Below, one piece after another: positions 25,506 through 33,172 of a stretch of 64,000 nucleotides of DNA. Location: the NCBI GenBank assembly GCA_035293985.1, contig DATGLS010000017.1:186001-250000 (forward strand). Direction: 5' to 3'. Under the pieces are notes generated by a model. The model was not told where the DNA came from and ran no database searches. It saw only the letters and a program-made list of their open reading frames with translations. This DNA is from JAVDCA01 sp035293985. Its GTDB lineage: Bacteria; Pseudomonadota; Alphaproteobacteria; Rhizobiales; Xanthobacteraceae. How positions within the stretch are numbered: the first letter of the stretch is position 1; every line of letters starts with the position of its first letter. Made by a program: the position numbers and the translations under genes.

Positions 25506-26255
25506 TCAGTTCCCGACGTCGCTGATCCGGCCCTTGTTCTGGTTCGGATAGTTGGTGGAGGTGCTCTCGCCCTTGCGATACTTGTCGAGCACCATCGCGC
25601 GACGCGTCTCGTCGGCGGGCGTCTCGCCACGCGGCTGCACCAGGTCGGCAGGATCGTCGACCATGGCGGCGAGATTGCGCTGACTCGCGCAGCCGAAATT
25701 CCAGTACTGCTTGTTCTGCTCGTATTCGGCGACGTCCGCCGGGCCGAGGTCGTGCGGCCACAGCCCGCATGGGCCCGCCTGCGCGGTGACGCGCGGATAG
25801 GTGAGCTTGATGGTGGCCAGCCGTCCGGGATTGACCGGCCGGTACGAGCGCATCAGCACGCCATCGGCCGGCACGCCGGCGGCAGTCAGGATCGCACTGA
25901 CCTCGTGCACCGCATCGCTCGCGGCGCGCGCGTTGGGCGTTCCGGTCGGCACATCGACGACGATGCCGCCGGTCGCCTCGTGCTTCCAGCGCTGCGCCAG
26001 CGCCAGCACATCCGCGCGCTGGGCGGCCGTGAGCTCGCCGCGGCTCGAGCCGATGAAGATCTCGACGGTGCGGGTGCCTTCCTGCAGCGTGATCGGATGA
26101 CGCTGCTCATAGCTGAGCGGCACTGCATCGACCGTCGTCTCGTGCGCCGTGTAGCAACCGGCGAGCGAGGCGGCGACGGCCGCGACCGCCGCCAGGCGGC
26201 CGGCCTGCCCGCCGCACCTGACGATTGCACCTACCACGGATGTCATCGACTGCAT
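25506..26255 (-). CDS. cpaD: Pilus assembly lipoprotein CpaD
   Basis: A lipoprotein of 249 residues, with lipobox SLAGC at Cys34. The CpaD family pattern is visible: YEQRHPITLQEGTRTVEIFIG, then a peptidoglycan-binding-like middle (LTAAQRADVLALAQRWKHEATGG) and the C-terminal CGLWPHDLG, NFGCASQRNLAAMVDDPADL and RPRGETP-like segment. It works with the CpaC secretin in the outer membrane. GGAG directly abuts ATG 26255 but stands 9 bases before ATG 26246, so the start may be three codons later. It lies 6 bases after cpaC. Confidence 0.9.
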   Translation of the reverse strand: MQSMTSVVGAIVRCGGQAGRLAAVAAVAASLAGCYTAHETTVDAVPLSYEQRHPITLQEGTRTVEIFIGSSRGELTAAQRADVLALAQRWKHEATGGIVVDVPTGTPNARAASDAVHEVSAILTAAGVPADGVLMRSYRPVNPGRLATIKLTYPRVTAQAGPCGLWPHDLGPADVAEYEQNKQYWNFGCASQRNLAAMVDDPADLVQPRGETPADETRRAMVLDKYRKGESTSTNYPNQNKGRISDVGN

Positions 26256-26261
26256 CTCCGC

Positions 26262-27833
26262 TCAATTCATGATGAAGCCGAAATGACCGTTGTAGGTGCG
26301 GTTGGGCTCGACCCCGCCGGTCACCCCGTAGATGCGATTGAGCCGCCCCATCAGGATCTGCGCCGGATCCGAGACGTCCGCATAACCGTCGTCGGGCCGT
26401 GACAAATCCTTGCGCGCCACGGCGTGCACCACGTAGGGCGTTACGAGGATCATGAGCTCGGTCTGATTGTTGACGTAGTCGCGGCTGCGAAAGAGCGCGC
26501 CGAGGACCGGCAGCTGTTGCAGACCGGGAATGCCGTTGATCGCCGCCTTGGTCTGCTCCTGGATCATGCCCGCCATGGCCAGCGAGCCGCCAGACGGGAT
26601 TTCCACCGTGGTGTCGGCGCGGCGCACGCGGATCGACGGGATGGTGACGTTCTGGGACGCGCCCGGCACCGTCAACGACAGTGCATTGTCGTTCGAGAGG
26701 TCGGAGACCTCGGTCACGACCTTGAGGCTGATGCGGCCCTCCGACAGCACCACAGGCGTGAAGTTCATGCTGACGCCGAATTTCTTGAAATCGATCGACG
26801 CCTGGCAGAGTGGCGGCGATTTGGTGGTGTCGCAGCTCAGGCCGGCGGGGATCGGGAATTCCCCACCGGCGAGGAAGGTCGCGCTCTCGCCCGAGATGGC
26901 GGTCAGCGTCGGCTCGGCGAGCGTGCGGATCACGCCGGCGCGCTCCATCGCCTGCAAGGTCATGCTGGTATTGCCGGTGGCGCCAAAAGTGCCGGTGAAT
27001 GCCGAGCTCGTGAGCGACTGGCCGAATGCGCTAAACGGGTTGCTGGTGTTGAAGTTGAGCACAGCGCTGCCCTGGCCGACCGATCCGTTGAGATTGATGC
27101 CGAGCTGCTTGATGACGTCGCGCTGCACCTCGGCGACCGTCACCTTGAGCATCACCTCCTGCCGCCCCTTCACGATGATCGCGTTGACGACCTTGCCGCC
27201 ACCGCCGCCGAAGAACCCGCCGCCAGAGACCACCTGCTGCGCGAGGTCGTAGGCCTGTTGAGCTTCAAGTGGGCTCTGCAGCGTGCCTGAGAGCACGACG
27301 CCGTCGCCGACGCTCTCGACGCGGAGGTCCGCATTGGGGAACATCTGCCGCAGCGCCTCACGAACGCCTTTGAGGTCGCGCGTGACCGAGATGTCGAATG
27401 CCGCGAGCTGGCGCCCCTGGGCGTCGAAGAAGAAGACGTTTGTCTGCCCGACCTTGACGCCGATCAGATAGGCGCGCCGGGCCGAGCGGATGACCGCATT
27501 GGCGATCTTGGGGTCGGCGACGAGCACGTCCTTGACGTCCGCGGGAAGGTCGATCACCACCGACTTGCCGATGCCGAGTGGGATGAAGCTCGAGTTTGCG
27601 TCGCTCGCCGTCACTTGCGCGCCGGGCTGGGCGGTGACGTGCACGCCGGGCGGCAACGCCGGCGCATGCACGTCGAGGCCGAGCTCAGCGGCGCCGGCGC
27701 GCTCGAGCGAGGTCGGCGTCAATGCGACAACCACCGCGAGCGCCGCGATGCGGAACAGCGCCCACTTCGTCAGCGCCTTGTTCGTCGCCGCCTTGTTCGC
27801 CGCCGCCTTGTTCGCCGCCGCCTTGTTCGCCAT
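26262..27833 (-). CDS. cpaC: Tad pilus outer-membrane secretin CpaC/RcpA
   Basis: A protein of 523 residues that forms the outer-membrane channel for the pilus. A signal-like segment (about 22-48) follows an unusual N-terminal tail of repeated ANKAA units. Then comes the pilus secretin N-domain (LGIGKSVVIDLPADVKDVLVADPKIANAVI), a BON-type domain (NADLRVESVGDGVVLSGTL) and the secretin core (VMLKVTVAEVQRDVIKQLGINL, ARVTALAEPTLTAISGESATFLAGGEFPIP-like segment, VPFLGDIP-type QLPVLGALFRS). I chose ATG 27833 because AAAGGA lies 8 bases before it. An ATG at 27860 overlapping the cpaB stop is the alternative. Confidence 0.92.
   Translation of the reverse strand: MANKAAANKAAANKAATNKALTKWALFRIAALAVVVALTPTSLERAGAAELGLDVHAPALPPGVHVTAQPGAQVTASDANSSFIPLGIGKSVVIDLPADVKDVLVADPKIANAVIRSARRAYLIGVKVGQTNVFFFDAQGRQLAAFDISVTRDLKGVREALRQMFPNADLRVESVGDGVVLSGTLQSPLEAQQAYDLAQQVVSGGGFFGGGGGKVVNAIIVKGRQEVMLKVTVAEVQRDVIKQLGINLNGSVGQGSAVLNFNTSNPFSAFGQSLTSSAFTGTFGATGNTSMTLQAMERAGVIRTLAEPTLTAISGESATFLAGGEFPIPAGLSCDTTKSPPLCQASIDFKKFGVSMNFTPVVLSEGRISLKVVTEVSDLSNDNALSLTVPGASQNVTIPSIRVRRADTTVEIPSGGSLAMAGMIQEQTKAAINGIPGLQQLPVLGALFRSRDYVNNQTELMILVTPYVVHAVARKDLSRPDDGYADVSDPAQILMGRLNRIYGVTGGVEPNRTYNGHFGFIMN
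27778..27833. repeat. 15-bp tandem repeat at the start of cpaC
   Basis: About 3.7 copies of TTGTTCGCCGCCGCC (plus strand; the first copy has one change) encode the repeated ANKAA at the cpaC N-terminus. Since the unit is 15 bases, copy changes would keep the frame and only lengthen or shorten the tail before the signal segment. Confidence 0.8.
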
Positions 27834-27856
27834 GTCGGCAGTCCTTTCCCCGAATA

Positions 27857-28648
27857 TCATCTGGACACGGTCGAGGTCGTGACCCCGAACCGAATGGTGT
27901 TGAGGCGATTGCGCGGGCTCGGATCCTCGGCGGGCTTTTTCGCGTTGGCGTCGACCAGGCTGCGCAGCGTGAGCGACAGCGAGCCGATCTGGCGCGCGGT
28001 GGCGAGGAGCTCGGCCTGGCGCTGCGTGAGCTCGAGCGTCGCGGTCTTGCCGACGACGACGTGCTGGCCGTCCTTTTCCTGGATCAGCTGATCGATGGCG
28101 AGCACCCGCACGTCGCTGAGGATCGTCCTGCTGACATGCACCTCGACCCCCGTCGCCTTCTCGGCTTCGCGGTCACGGGCGGACAGGATCACGTCGACGT
28201 GGTCGTTGGGCAGGATGAAGCCGCCCGCCCCGCTCTCTGCCGAGATCTCGGTCGAGTAGGCGCGCATGCCGGACGGCAGCACTGCGGCGAGATAGCCGGA
28301 CCCCTTGCCCCTGATCACCTTGTTGTCGCGCACGGGCTCGCCCGCGGCCATCGGCACGCGAACGATCCCGCCGACATACTGCTGGAGCGCGTCAGGATGG
28401 TCCTTCTTGCTGATGAAGGCGGCGCTGACCGCTGAGGCCGGCCATACCTGCCACTGCAGATCCTGCGGAGCGAGGACCGTCCCGATGCCGACGTCCTTGG
28501 CAGCGACCAGCACCTCAGCGGTGGCGATCTGCGGCACCGGCTCCGGCGCAGGCGGCGGCGCCGAACCGCCGAACCCACCGGCCAGAAAGGCCGCGAGGCC
28601 GCCGGCGGCGAGCGCGATACCGAGAACAACAACACGCGCGGCTTTCAT
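27857..28648 (-). CDS. cpaB: Tad pilus assembly protein CpaB/RcpC
   Basis: A protein of 263 residues. A single N-terminal membrane segment (about 6-28) is followed by a Pro-rich linker and a periplasmic SAF domain (about 42-110: TAEVLVAAKDVGIGTVLAPQDLQWQ, GGIVRVPMAAGEPV). The RcpC-type C-terminal domain follows (GAGGFILPNDHVDVILSARD, DVRVLAIDQLIQEKDGQHVVVGKTATLELTQRQAELLATA). SAF domains resemble antifreeze and flagellar FlgA modules and may bind the cell wall. It is the first gene of the cpaB-C-D-E-tadA-B-C operon, with a TTAACCAT box 75 bases upstream. Confidence 0.92.
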   Translation of the reverse strand: MKAARVVVLGIALAAGGLAAFLAGGFGGSAPPPAPEPVPQIATAEVLVAAKDVGIGTVLAPQDLQWQVWPASAVSAAFISKKDHPDALQQYVGGIVRVPMAAGEPVRDNKVIRGKGSGYLAAVLPSGMRAYSTEISAESGAGGFILPNDHVDVILSARDREAEKATGVEVHVSRTILSDVRVLAIDQLIQEKDGQHVVVGKTATLELTQRQAELLATARQIGSLSLTLRSLVDANAKKPAEDPSPRNRLNTIRFGVTTSTVSR

Positions 28649-28722
28649 ACGCTTCACTTTCCACGGTGACGCGGCGGCCAGCCGGCCGCCTTGGCGGGAT
28701 TTCACCAGCCAAACGTCAATTC

Positions 28723-28730
28723 ATGGTTAA
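28723..28730 (-). promoter_or_regulatory. CtrA-like TTAACCAT box upstream of cpaB
   Basis: On the minus strand the sequence reads TTAACCAT, the 8-base CtrA half-site consensus, 75 bases before the cpaB start. In Caulobacter, CtrA activates pilus genes. Direct evidence here is only the motif and its position. Confidence 0.45.
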
Positions 28731-28790
28731 TGAGGCGTATCTAAATGAAGCTAATCGACGGTTTCCGGCGCCCGCTCCGCTGGAGCTGAG

Positions 28791-29306
28791 TTATTGGTGA
28801 AGGGCCTGCATCCAAATCGTGGACGGATAGACCACCAGCGCCGCGATGGCGAGCGCGATCCCATAGGGCACGCCGCCGCCCGGCTTGTGCAGCCGCTCGG
28901 CCCATTCCTTGCCGGTGAGCAGCGACGGCATCGAGAACTTGCGGAACTCGATCAGCGCAACGGTCAGCACGCCGCCGAGGATCGAGGCGTAAAGCAGATA
29001 GTCCATCAGGTGCGCCCAGCCGAGCCACAGCGCGGTGGCGGCGGCGAGCTTGGCATCGCCGCCGCCGACCCAGCCGCACAGGAAGAACGTGAAGGTCACG
29101 GCGAGCACGAGGCCACCGGCGCCGGCGTGATCCAGCATCTCGCCGAGGGGCATGCCGGTTCCGGCCGCCAGCGCCACGAAACCGCCGACCAGGACCAGCG
29201 AGATCCGGTTCGAGATGGTCATGGTGAACAAGTCGCTCGACGCCGCGAACGCCATCACGGTCGGGAAGATCATGAGACGCGCCGCATCGATGAGCAGGTG
29301 CATCAT
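28791..29306 (-). CDS. cpaA: Prepilin peptidase CpaA/TadV
   Basis: A type IV prepilin-like peptidase of 171 residues with about six membrane segments. The two catalytic aspartates of the A24 family are Asp25 (AASSDLFTMTISN) and Asp84 (GWVGGGDAKLAAA). It should cleave the leader of the Flp pilins and the TadE/TadG pseudopilins coded nearby, all of which carry the G-xxxx-E motif. It lacks the N-methylation domain of large PilD enzymes, as usual for TadV. The gap to cpaB (143 bases) suggests that cpaB has its own promoter. Confidence 0.92.
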   Translation of the reverse strand: MMHLLIDAARLMIFPTVMAFAASSDLFTMTISNRISLVLVGGFVALAAGTGMPLGEMLDHAGAGGLVLAVTFTFFLCGWVGGGDAKLAAATALWLGWAHLMDYLLYASILGGVLTVALIEFRKFSMPSLLTGKEWAERLHKPGGGVPYGIALAIAALVVYPSTIWMQALHQ

Positions 29307-29655
29307 GTGTCGTCTCGTGGTCCCATGCGATCGTGGTTGCGAAGCTCGTTCATTCCCATCGGGCGCGTGAGCCGTCGTTGGCGCAGTAGATCAGGCGACC
29401 TGCAGGCCGGGTGTGTTGCGGCGCCGGCCGCGGCCCGCATCTCATGCGTCTGCACGACCGGCGTCGGCACTGACCACGCCGCGCGCGATCGTGACCGCAC
29501 TGCGCGCGTCGTGCAGCAAGCGCCTGACGATGGACATCCCCGCCCTCACGCAATGACGCGCCCGATCCGAACCCGCAATGACCATAACGCGGACCTCACA
29601 ACGGAGTGTAAAGAGGCCAGGCGTCGAAGCGAGCTGCGGCGCGTCGCGGTGACGG
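29307..29655. other. Intergenic region between cpaA and flp1 terminator
   Basis: About 350 bases in which I see no convincing gene, repeat or RNA. It presumably carries the cpaA promoter. Short open frames on both strands have no recognisable start signal or family. Confidence 0.5.
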
Positions 29656-29690
29656 CCAAAAAAAGCGGCCCCGCGCAGGAGGCGGGGCCG
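29656..29690 (-). terminator. Rho-independent terminator of flp1
   Basis: Read on the minus strand: stem CGGCCCCGC (29690-29682), short loop, GCGGGGCCG (29674-29666), then CTTTTTTT (29665-29658). A 9-bp GC stem with a seven-base T run is a textbook terminator. It sits 21 bases after the flp1 stop, so pilin transcription would end before cpaA. Confidence 0.88.
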
Positions 29691-29711
29691 TTCTAACTGA
29701 GGCGTCGGCGG

Positions 29712-29885
29712 TTACTTGCCGGCGTTGCCGAGCTGGCTCGACACGCTCGAGAACGTGTTCTTGAGCTGGCCACCGAGGGTGTTGACGGTCGCGATGATCG
29801 CGACGGAGATGCCGGCCGCGATGAGGCCGTATTCGATCGCGGTCGCGCCGCTCTCGTCACGCAGGAAACGCTTGAACACAGACAT
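29712..29885 (-). CDS. Flp-type pilin, copy 1
   Basis: A Flp pilin precursor of 57 residues: a short basic leader (MSVFKRFLRDESG), cleavage expected after Gly13, then ATAIEYGLIAAGISVAIIA with Glu at +5 and the Flp-specific Glu-Tyr pair. The hydrophobic helix drives pilus assembly; the tail LGGQLKNTFSSVSSQLGNAGK is exposed. ATG 29885 has GGGAGAG upstream. It has its own terminator and a palindrome in its leader RNA, fitting high, separately controlled expression of the major subunit. It differs from copy 2 mainly in the leader and at two or three positions. Confidence 0.95.
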   Translation of the reverse strand: MSVFKRFLRDESGATAIEYGLIAAGISVAIIATVNTLGGQLKNTFSSVSSQLGNAGK

Positions 29886-29901
29886 GTTGCTCTCCCAAGG
29901 T

Positions 29902-29923
29902 TGTCGACGGATTTCCGCCGACA
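29902..29923 (-). promoter_or_regulatory. Palindrome in the flp1 leader region
   Basis: TGTCGACGGA-TT-TCCGCCGACA, a 10-bp inverted repeat with one mismatch, 17 bases before the flp1 start and just upstream of its GGGAGAG site. It may be an operator or an RNA stem-loop that protects the pilin messenger. Confidence 0.5.
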
Positions 29924-30059
29924 CTGTCGTGCGTTATGCAGGAGAAGTTAAAAGGATGAGTAAAGAGCACCCCCCGGATTTTCGGGTAATGGTCCGGCAA
30001 ATGCGAGCTATCCTGAAGAATTCGTTGCCGCGCGTACAACTGCTTGAAAGACAAACCTG

Positions 30060-30092
30060 AAGGAAAAGGGCCTCGGCGGTGCCGAGGCCCTT
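30060..30092 (-). terminator. Rho-independent terminator of flp2
   Basis: A 12-bp perfect stem AAGGGCCTCGGC/GCCGAGGCCCTT with a three-base loop (30066-30092), followed on the minus strand by TTTTCCTT. It ends 31 bases after the flp2 stop codon. Confidence 0.85.
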
Positions 30093-30123
30093 GGACAAGC
30101 GAGCAGGCGCTCTTACTGCGATC

Positions 30124-30297
30124 TTACTTGCCGGCGTTGCCGAGCTGGCTCGAAACGCTCGAGAACGTGTTCTTCAGCTGGCCGCCGAGCGAGTTGACGA
30201 CCGCGATGATGGCAACCGAGATGCCGGCGGCGATGAGGCCGTATTCGATCGCGGTCGCACCGGACTCGTCCTTCGCGAACTGCATAAGGGTCTTCAT
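30124..30297 (-). CDS. Flp-type pilin, copy 2
   Basis: A second Flp pilin precursor of 57 residues, easily missed because a longer antisense-looking frame overlaps it. It reads MKTLMQFAKDESG, then after the cleavage site ATAIEYGLIAAGISVAIIAV, and ends LGGQLKNTFSSVSSQLGNAGK, the same tail as copy 1. The Gly13/Glu18-Tyr19 processing motif is intact. ATG 30297 has GGAG at 9 bases. It has its own terminator, so the two pilin genes form separate units. The upstream region holds CtrA-like boxes (30405-30461). Which copy is the major pilin cannot be told. Confidence 0.95.
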   Translation of the reverse strand: MKTLMQFAKDESGATAIEYGLIAAGISVAIIAVVNSLGGQLKNTFSSVSSQLGNAGK

Positions 30298-30672
30298 TGG
30301 GTAACTCCTGGATCCACGTGGCTGTCTGAGCTCGGCCCACGGGGCCGTTTGTTTCCCGGCCGATCAGGGACCTTCCACGACGCTAATGGTGACGCTCTTG
30401 CTTCCCGGTTAACCGGTGCGCCGAAACCTCGAGGTTCCACCGATCTTGAGGTGATGGTTAACGCGCACTTGCGGCTGGGTGGCGCGCGGCGAAAGAGCGG
30501 CGCGGCGCGTCGGATCCGTGGGCAGGCGATGCGCCTTTCGCGCGACCGGCGGCGCGGCGCGGGCGCGATTTTGCAATTCATTCACCATTTTCGCGTCAAC
30601 TCGACCGAGTATTTCCGCTACGGCCGCGCGTATCGCGGCCGTCGGATCCGCGTAATGGTTCGGAGAGTTCCG
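30298..30672. other. Divergent regulatory region between flp2 and the pilus N-domain gene
   Basis: 375 bases with no gene. Contents: palindromes CCGGTTAACCGG (30405-30416) and AACCTCGAGGTT (30425-30436), and a minus-strand TTAACCAT (30454-30461). The rest is GC-rich sequence leading to the GGAGAG site (30662-30667) of the next plus-strand gene. Confidence 0.55.
30405..30461 (-). promoter_or_regulatory. CtrA-like box and palindromes upstream of flp2
   Basis: ATGGTTAA at 30454-30461 is TTAACCAT on the minus strand. CCGGTTAACCGG at 30405-30416 contains a second GTTAAC core. They lie 108-164 bases before flp2. In Caulobacter the pilin gene pilA is a direct CtrA target, which makes this placement suggestive. 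Confidence 0.45.
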
Positions 30673-31152
30673 ATGGCGGCACGATTTGCGTATTGCGGGC
30701 GCAGGCTCGCCCGAGCCCTCGCGGGCGCAGCGCTCCTGGCGGCGGCCTTGATGACGGCGCCCGCGCGCGCCGACGAGACCATCAAGGTGCGCGTCGACGA
30801 GGCCACCATCACCAAGCTGCCGGCGCATGTGGCCACCATCGTGATCGGAAACCCGCTCATTGCCGACGTGACGGTTCAGCCCGGCGGCTTGCTGGTGATC
30901 ACCGGCAAGGGTTACGGCACGACCAACATGATCGCCCTCGACCAGGCCGGCACGGTGCTGACCGAGCGCAACATCCAGGTGGTGGCGGCGCGGGACAAGG
31001 TCGTGGTGGTCTATCGCGGCATCGATCGCGAGACCTACAGCTGTGCGCCCGAGTGCGAGAACCGCATCACGCTCGGCGACGCGCCGGCGTATTTCGACGC
31101 GGCGCTCGGACAGGCCGGCACCCGCACGGTGCACGCACAAGCCGGCCACTGA
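30673..31152 (+). CDS. Secretin N-domain-like pilus assembly protein
   Basis: A periplasmic protein of 159 residues with a Sec signal (about 1-33, ending ARA). Its body TIKVRVDEATITKLPAHVATIVIGNPLIADVTV, GGLLVITGKGYGTTNMIALD, TVLTERNIQV matches the N-terminal domain of Tad/type II secretins, standing alone without the channel part. CAPECE adds two cysteines that may form a disulphide. Such stand-alone domains occur in alphaproteobacterial tad loci and may cap or gate the CpaC secretin; the function is inferred. ATG 30673 has GGAGAG six bases upstream. It is the first plus-strand gene of the locus. Confidence 0.82.
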   Translation: MAARFAYCGRRLARALAGAALLAAALMTAPARADETIKVRVDEATITKLPAHVATIVIGNPLIADVTVQPGGLLVITGKGYGTTNMIALDQAGTVLTERNIQVVAARDKVVVVYRGIDRETYSCAPECENRITLGDAPAYFDAALGQAGTRTVHAQAGH

Positions 31153-31381
31153 CGCCGCGGCGGCGTGCCGGGCGGAAATCGAGAAGGTCAGAAACGCTCG
31201 CTCCGATGGCGATATTCAGGCGCGCAGCAACACCATCCGGTTTGGTTAGCGCACCGTCAATGTAGCGCCGCCGGCATGGGCGCCGACCGAAACAATTCGA
31301 CAAGAAGTTTTCAGTAAAACACGATGCATCCGTAACGCCCAAGGCTTTCCCGGTCTGGAGTTCGCGGTCGGAAGTTCGCTC

Positions 31382-31957
31382 ATGCTCGGGATGATGCGGA
31401 GAAAAATCAATCGCAAGATGCGGCGATTGGGGCGGCTCGCTTCGCCGCACCGGTTCGCGCGCCATCAAGGCGGCGCGGCGGCAGTCGAGTTCGCGCTGGT
31501 GCTGCTGCCGTTTCTCGCGCTGATGTTCGGCATCATGGAGACCGCCCTCGTCTTCTTCGCCGACCAGACGCTGGAGACCGCGGTCGCCGATTCGGCGCGA
31601 CTGATCCTGACCGGCCAGGCGCAAAACCAGGGCCTGAACGCCACCACCTTCAAGAACGCCGTGTGCGCGCGCGTCTACGGCCTGTTCAATTGCCAGAGCG
31701 GCGTCTACGTCAACGTCCAGACGTATTCGAGCTTCGGCAGCATCAGCTACACGCCGCCGCTCGACAGCAAGGGCAACCTGCTCACGAGCAGCTTCGGCTA
31801 CAACCCGGGCGGCCCGGGCGACATCGTGGTCGTCCAACTGTTCTATCAGTGGCCGATCTATTTCACGCTGTGGGACTTCAGCAATCTCACCAACATGGCG
31901 GGCAACAGCCGCCTGCTGGTGGCGACCGCGGCGTTCCGCAACGAGCCGTACAATTGA
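31382..31957 (+). CDS. TadE-like pilus pseudopilin
   Basis: A protein of 191 residues. A basic leader (1-30) is followed by the TadE motif GGAAAVEFALVLLPFLALMF, in which Gly31 precedes the cleavage site and Glu36 is at +5, so CpaA should process it. One membrane helix (about 32-58) carries a periplasmic domain with an FADQTLETAVADSARLI helix and a pair of cysteines (CARVYGLFNC). TadE-type proteins are minor pilins needed for Flp pilus formation. ATG 31382 has no strong ribosome-binding site; an internal ATG at 31394 is possible. Confidence 0.85.
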   Translation: MLGMMRRKINRKMRRLGRLASPHRFARHQGGAAAVEFALVLLPFLALMFGIMETALVFFADQTLETAVADSARLILTGQAQNQGLNATTFKNAVCARVYGLFNCQSGVYVNVQTYSSFGSISYTPPLDSKGNLLTSSFGYNPGGPGDIVVVQLFYQWPIYFTLWDFSNLTNMAGNSRLLVATAAFRNEPYN

Positions 31958-31968
31958 GGCGTCCGGTC

Positions 31969-32547
31969 ATGACTCTTTCATGCACACGCTTCCCGCCGCT
32001 GCTCGCAAGGCTTTCGGCCTTCGTCGCCGATCAACGCGGCGTCTCCGCGGTCGAGTTCGCGATCCTGCTGCCGCTGATGCTGACGCTCTACCTCGGCGGC
32101 GCCGAGATCTCGCAGGCGGTGAGCGCCGACCGCAAGACGACGCTGGTCGCACACACGGTCGGCGACCTGACGGCGCAGGCAGCGAACGTCGTCTCGAGCG
32201 ACGTCTCCAACATTTTCAGCGCCGCGACTGCGGTCGCCTATCCGCTGTCGTCGTCCAACCTCACGGTCACGCTGTCGAGCGTGTGCATCGATTCGACCGG
32301 GACGAAGGCGACGATCGGCTGGAGCCAGACGCTCAACGGCACCGCCCGCAGCGGCACGGTGACGACCCTCATTCCGAGCGCGCTCATGGTCGCAAACACG
32401 TCGCTGATCTGGGGCGAGGCGCACTACGCCTACAAGCCGACCATCGGCTGGACGATCACCGGCACGCTCAATCTCGGCGACCAGTTCTTCCTGCGCCCGC
32501 GCCTGAGCTGCTCGGTGACGCTGAACTCGGCGAGCGGCTGCTGCTAG
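31969..32547 (+). CDS. TadE/TadG-like pilus pseudopilin, second copy
   Basis: A protein of 192 residues with the same architecture: a leader with DQRG (Gly24) before VSAVEFAILLPLMLTLYLGG and Glu29 at +5, a single helix, then a periplasmic Ser/Thr-rich domain with a conserved Cys (VCIDSTGTKATIGWSQTLNG) and a C-terminal Cys cluster. It begins 11 bases after the first pseudopilin, so both are co-translated. The large TadG with a von Willebrand domain is not in this window and may be coded elsewhere. Confidence 0.83.
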   Translation: MTLSCTRFPPLLARLSAFVADQRGVSAVEFAILLPLMLTLYLGGAEISQAVSADRKTTLVAHTVGDLTAQAANVVSSDVSNIFSAATAVAYPLSSSNLTVTLSSVCIDSTGTKATIGWSQTLNGTARSGTVTTLIPSALMVANTSLIWGEAHYAYKPTIGWTITGTLNLGDQFFLRPRLSCSVTLNSASGCC

Positions 32548-32568
32548 CAGCGCAACTAGCCTGCGTGC

Positions 32569-33021
32569 TCACGCGATCGGCAGCGCTGTCGTCGACTTGA
32601 TCTTCTCCATGGCGAAGCGCGATGTGACGTTCTTCAGCGGCACCGCGGCGATCAGCCGCTTGTAGAACGCGTCGTAACCCGCGATGTCGGCGACGACCAC
32701 GCGCAGCATGTAGTCCACGTCGCCGGCCATGCGATAGAACTCCAGCACCTCGGGCATGGCGCCGACGATCTGCGCGAACCGCGTCAGCCACCCTTCCGAG
32801 TGATCCTCCGTCTCGACCGAGACGAACACCGTGACGCCGAGCCCGAGCTTGTCCTGGTCGATGACCGCGACGCGTTTCTGGATCACGCCGTCGCCTTCGA
32901 GGCGCTGGATGCGCTTCCAGCACGGCGTCGAGGAGAGCCCGACGCGATTGCCGATCTCGGCAACCGAGAGCGAGGCATCCTCCTGAAGCACGGCGAGGAT
33001 TTTCCGGTCAATGGCGTCCAT
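32569..33021 (-). CDS. Lrp/AsnC family transcriptional regulator
   Basis: A DNA-binding protein of 150 residues. The winged helix-turn-helix is at about 3-60 (MDAIDRKILAVLQEDASLSV, VGLSSTPCWKRIQRLE, GVIQKRVAVID). The ligand-binding RAM domain is at about 65-140 (VTVFVSVETEDH, FYRMAGDVDYMLRVVV, YDAFYKRLIAAVPLKNVTSRF). Such regulators sense amino acids; the target is unknown, and none of the neighbours is an obvious partner. ATG 33021 is preferred over a TTG nine codons upstream. Its 3' end is convergent with the pseudopilin gene. Confidence 0.92.
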   Translation of the reverse strand: MDAIDRKILAVLQEDASLSVAEIGNRVGLSSTPCWKRIQRLEGDGVIQKRVAVIDQDKLGLGVTVFVSVETEDHSEGWLTRFAQIVGAMPEVLEFYRMAGDVDYMLRVVVADIAGYDAFYKRLIAAVPLKNVTSRFAMEKIKSTTALPIA

Positions 33022-33172
33022 GCTGCGCAGCCCAAAGCGATGAGGCAAAGAGTCTTGGTTGACCTTAGTGTATGGATTTTTATTCTTTTCTCAAGGCCGA
33101 GGCATAGGTATCGGAGAAGGATATTTTATATCCGCGCTTGCGCAAAGGTTGAAACGGCGGATCCGACGCCTC

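Noticed and set aside
30113..30340. A 75-residue minus-strand frame at the second pilin
   Set aside because: It is a frame-shifted shadow; the pilin frame 30124-30297 carries the processing motif and ribosome-binding site.
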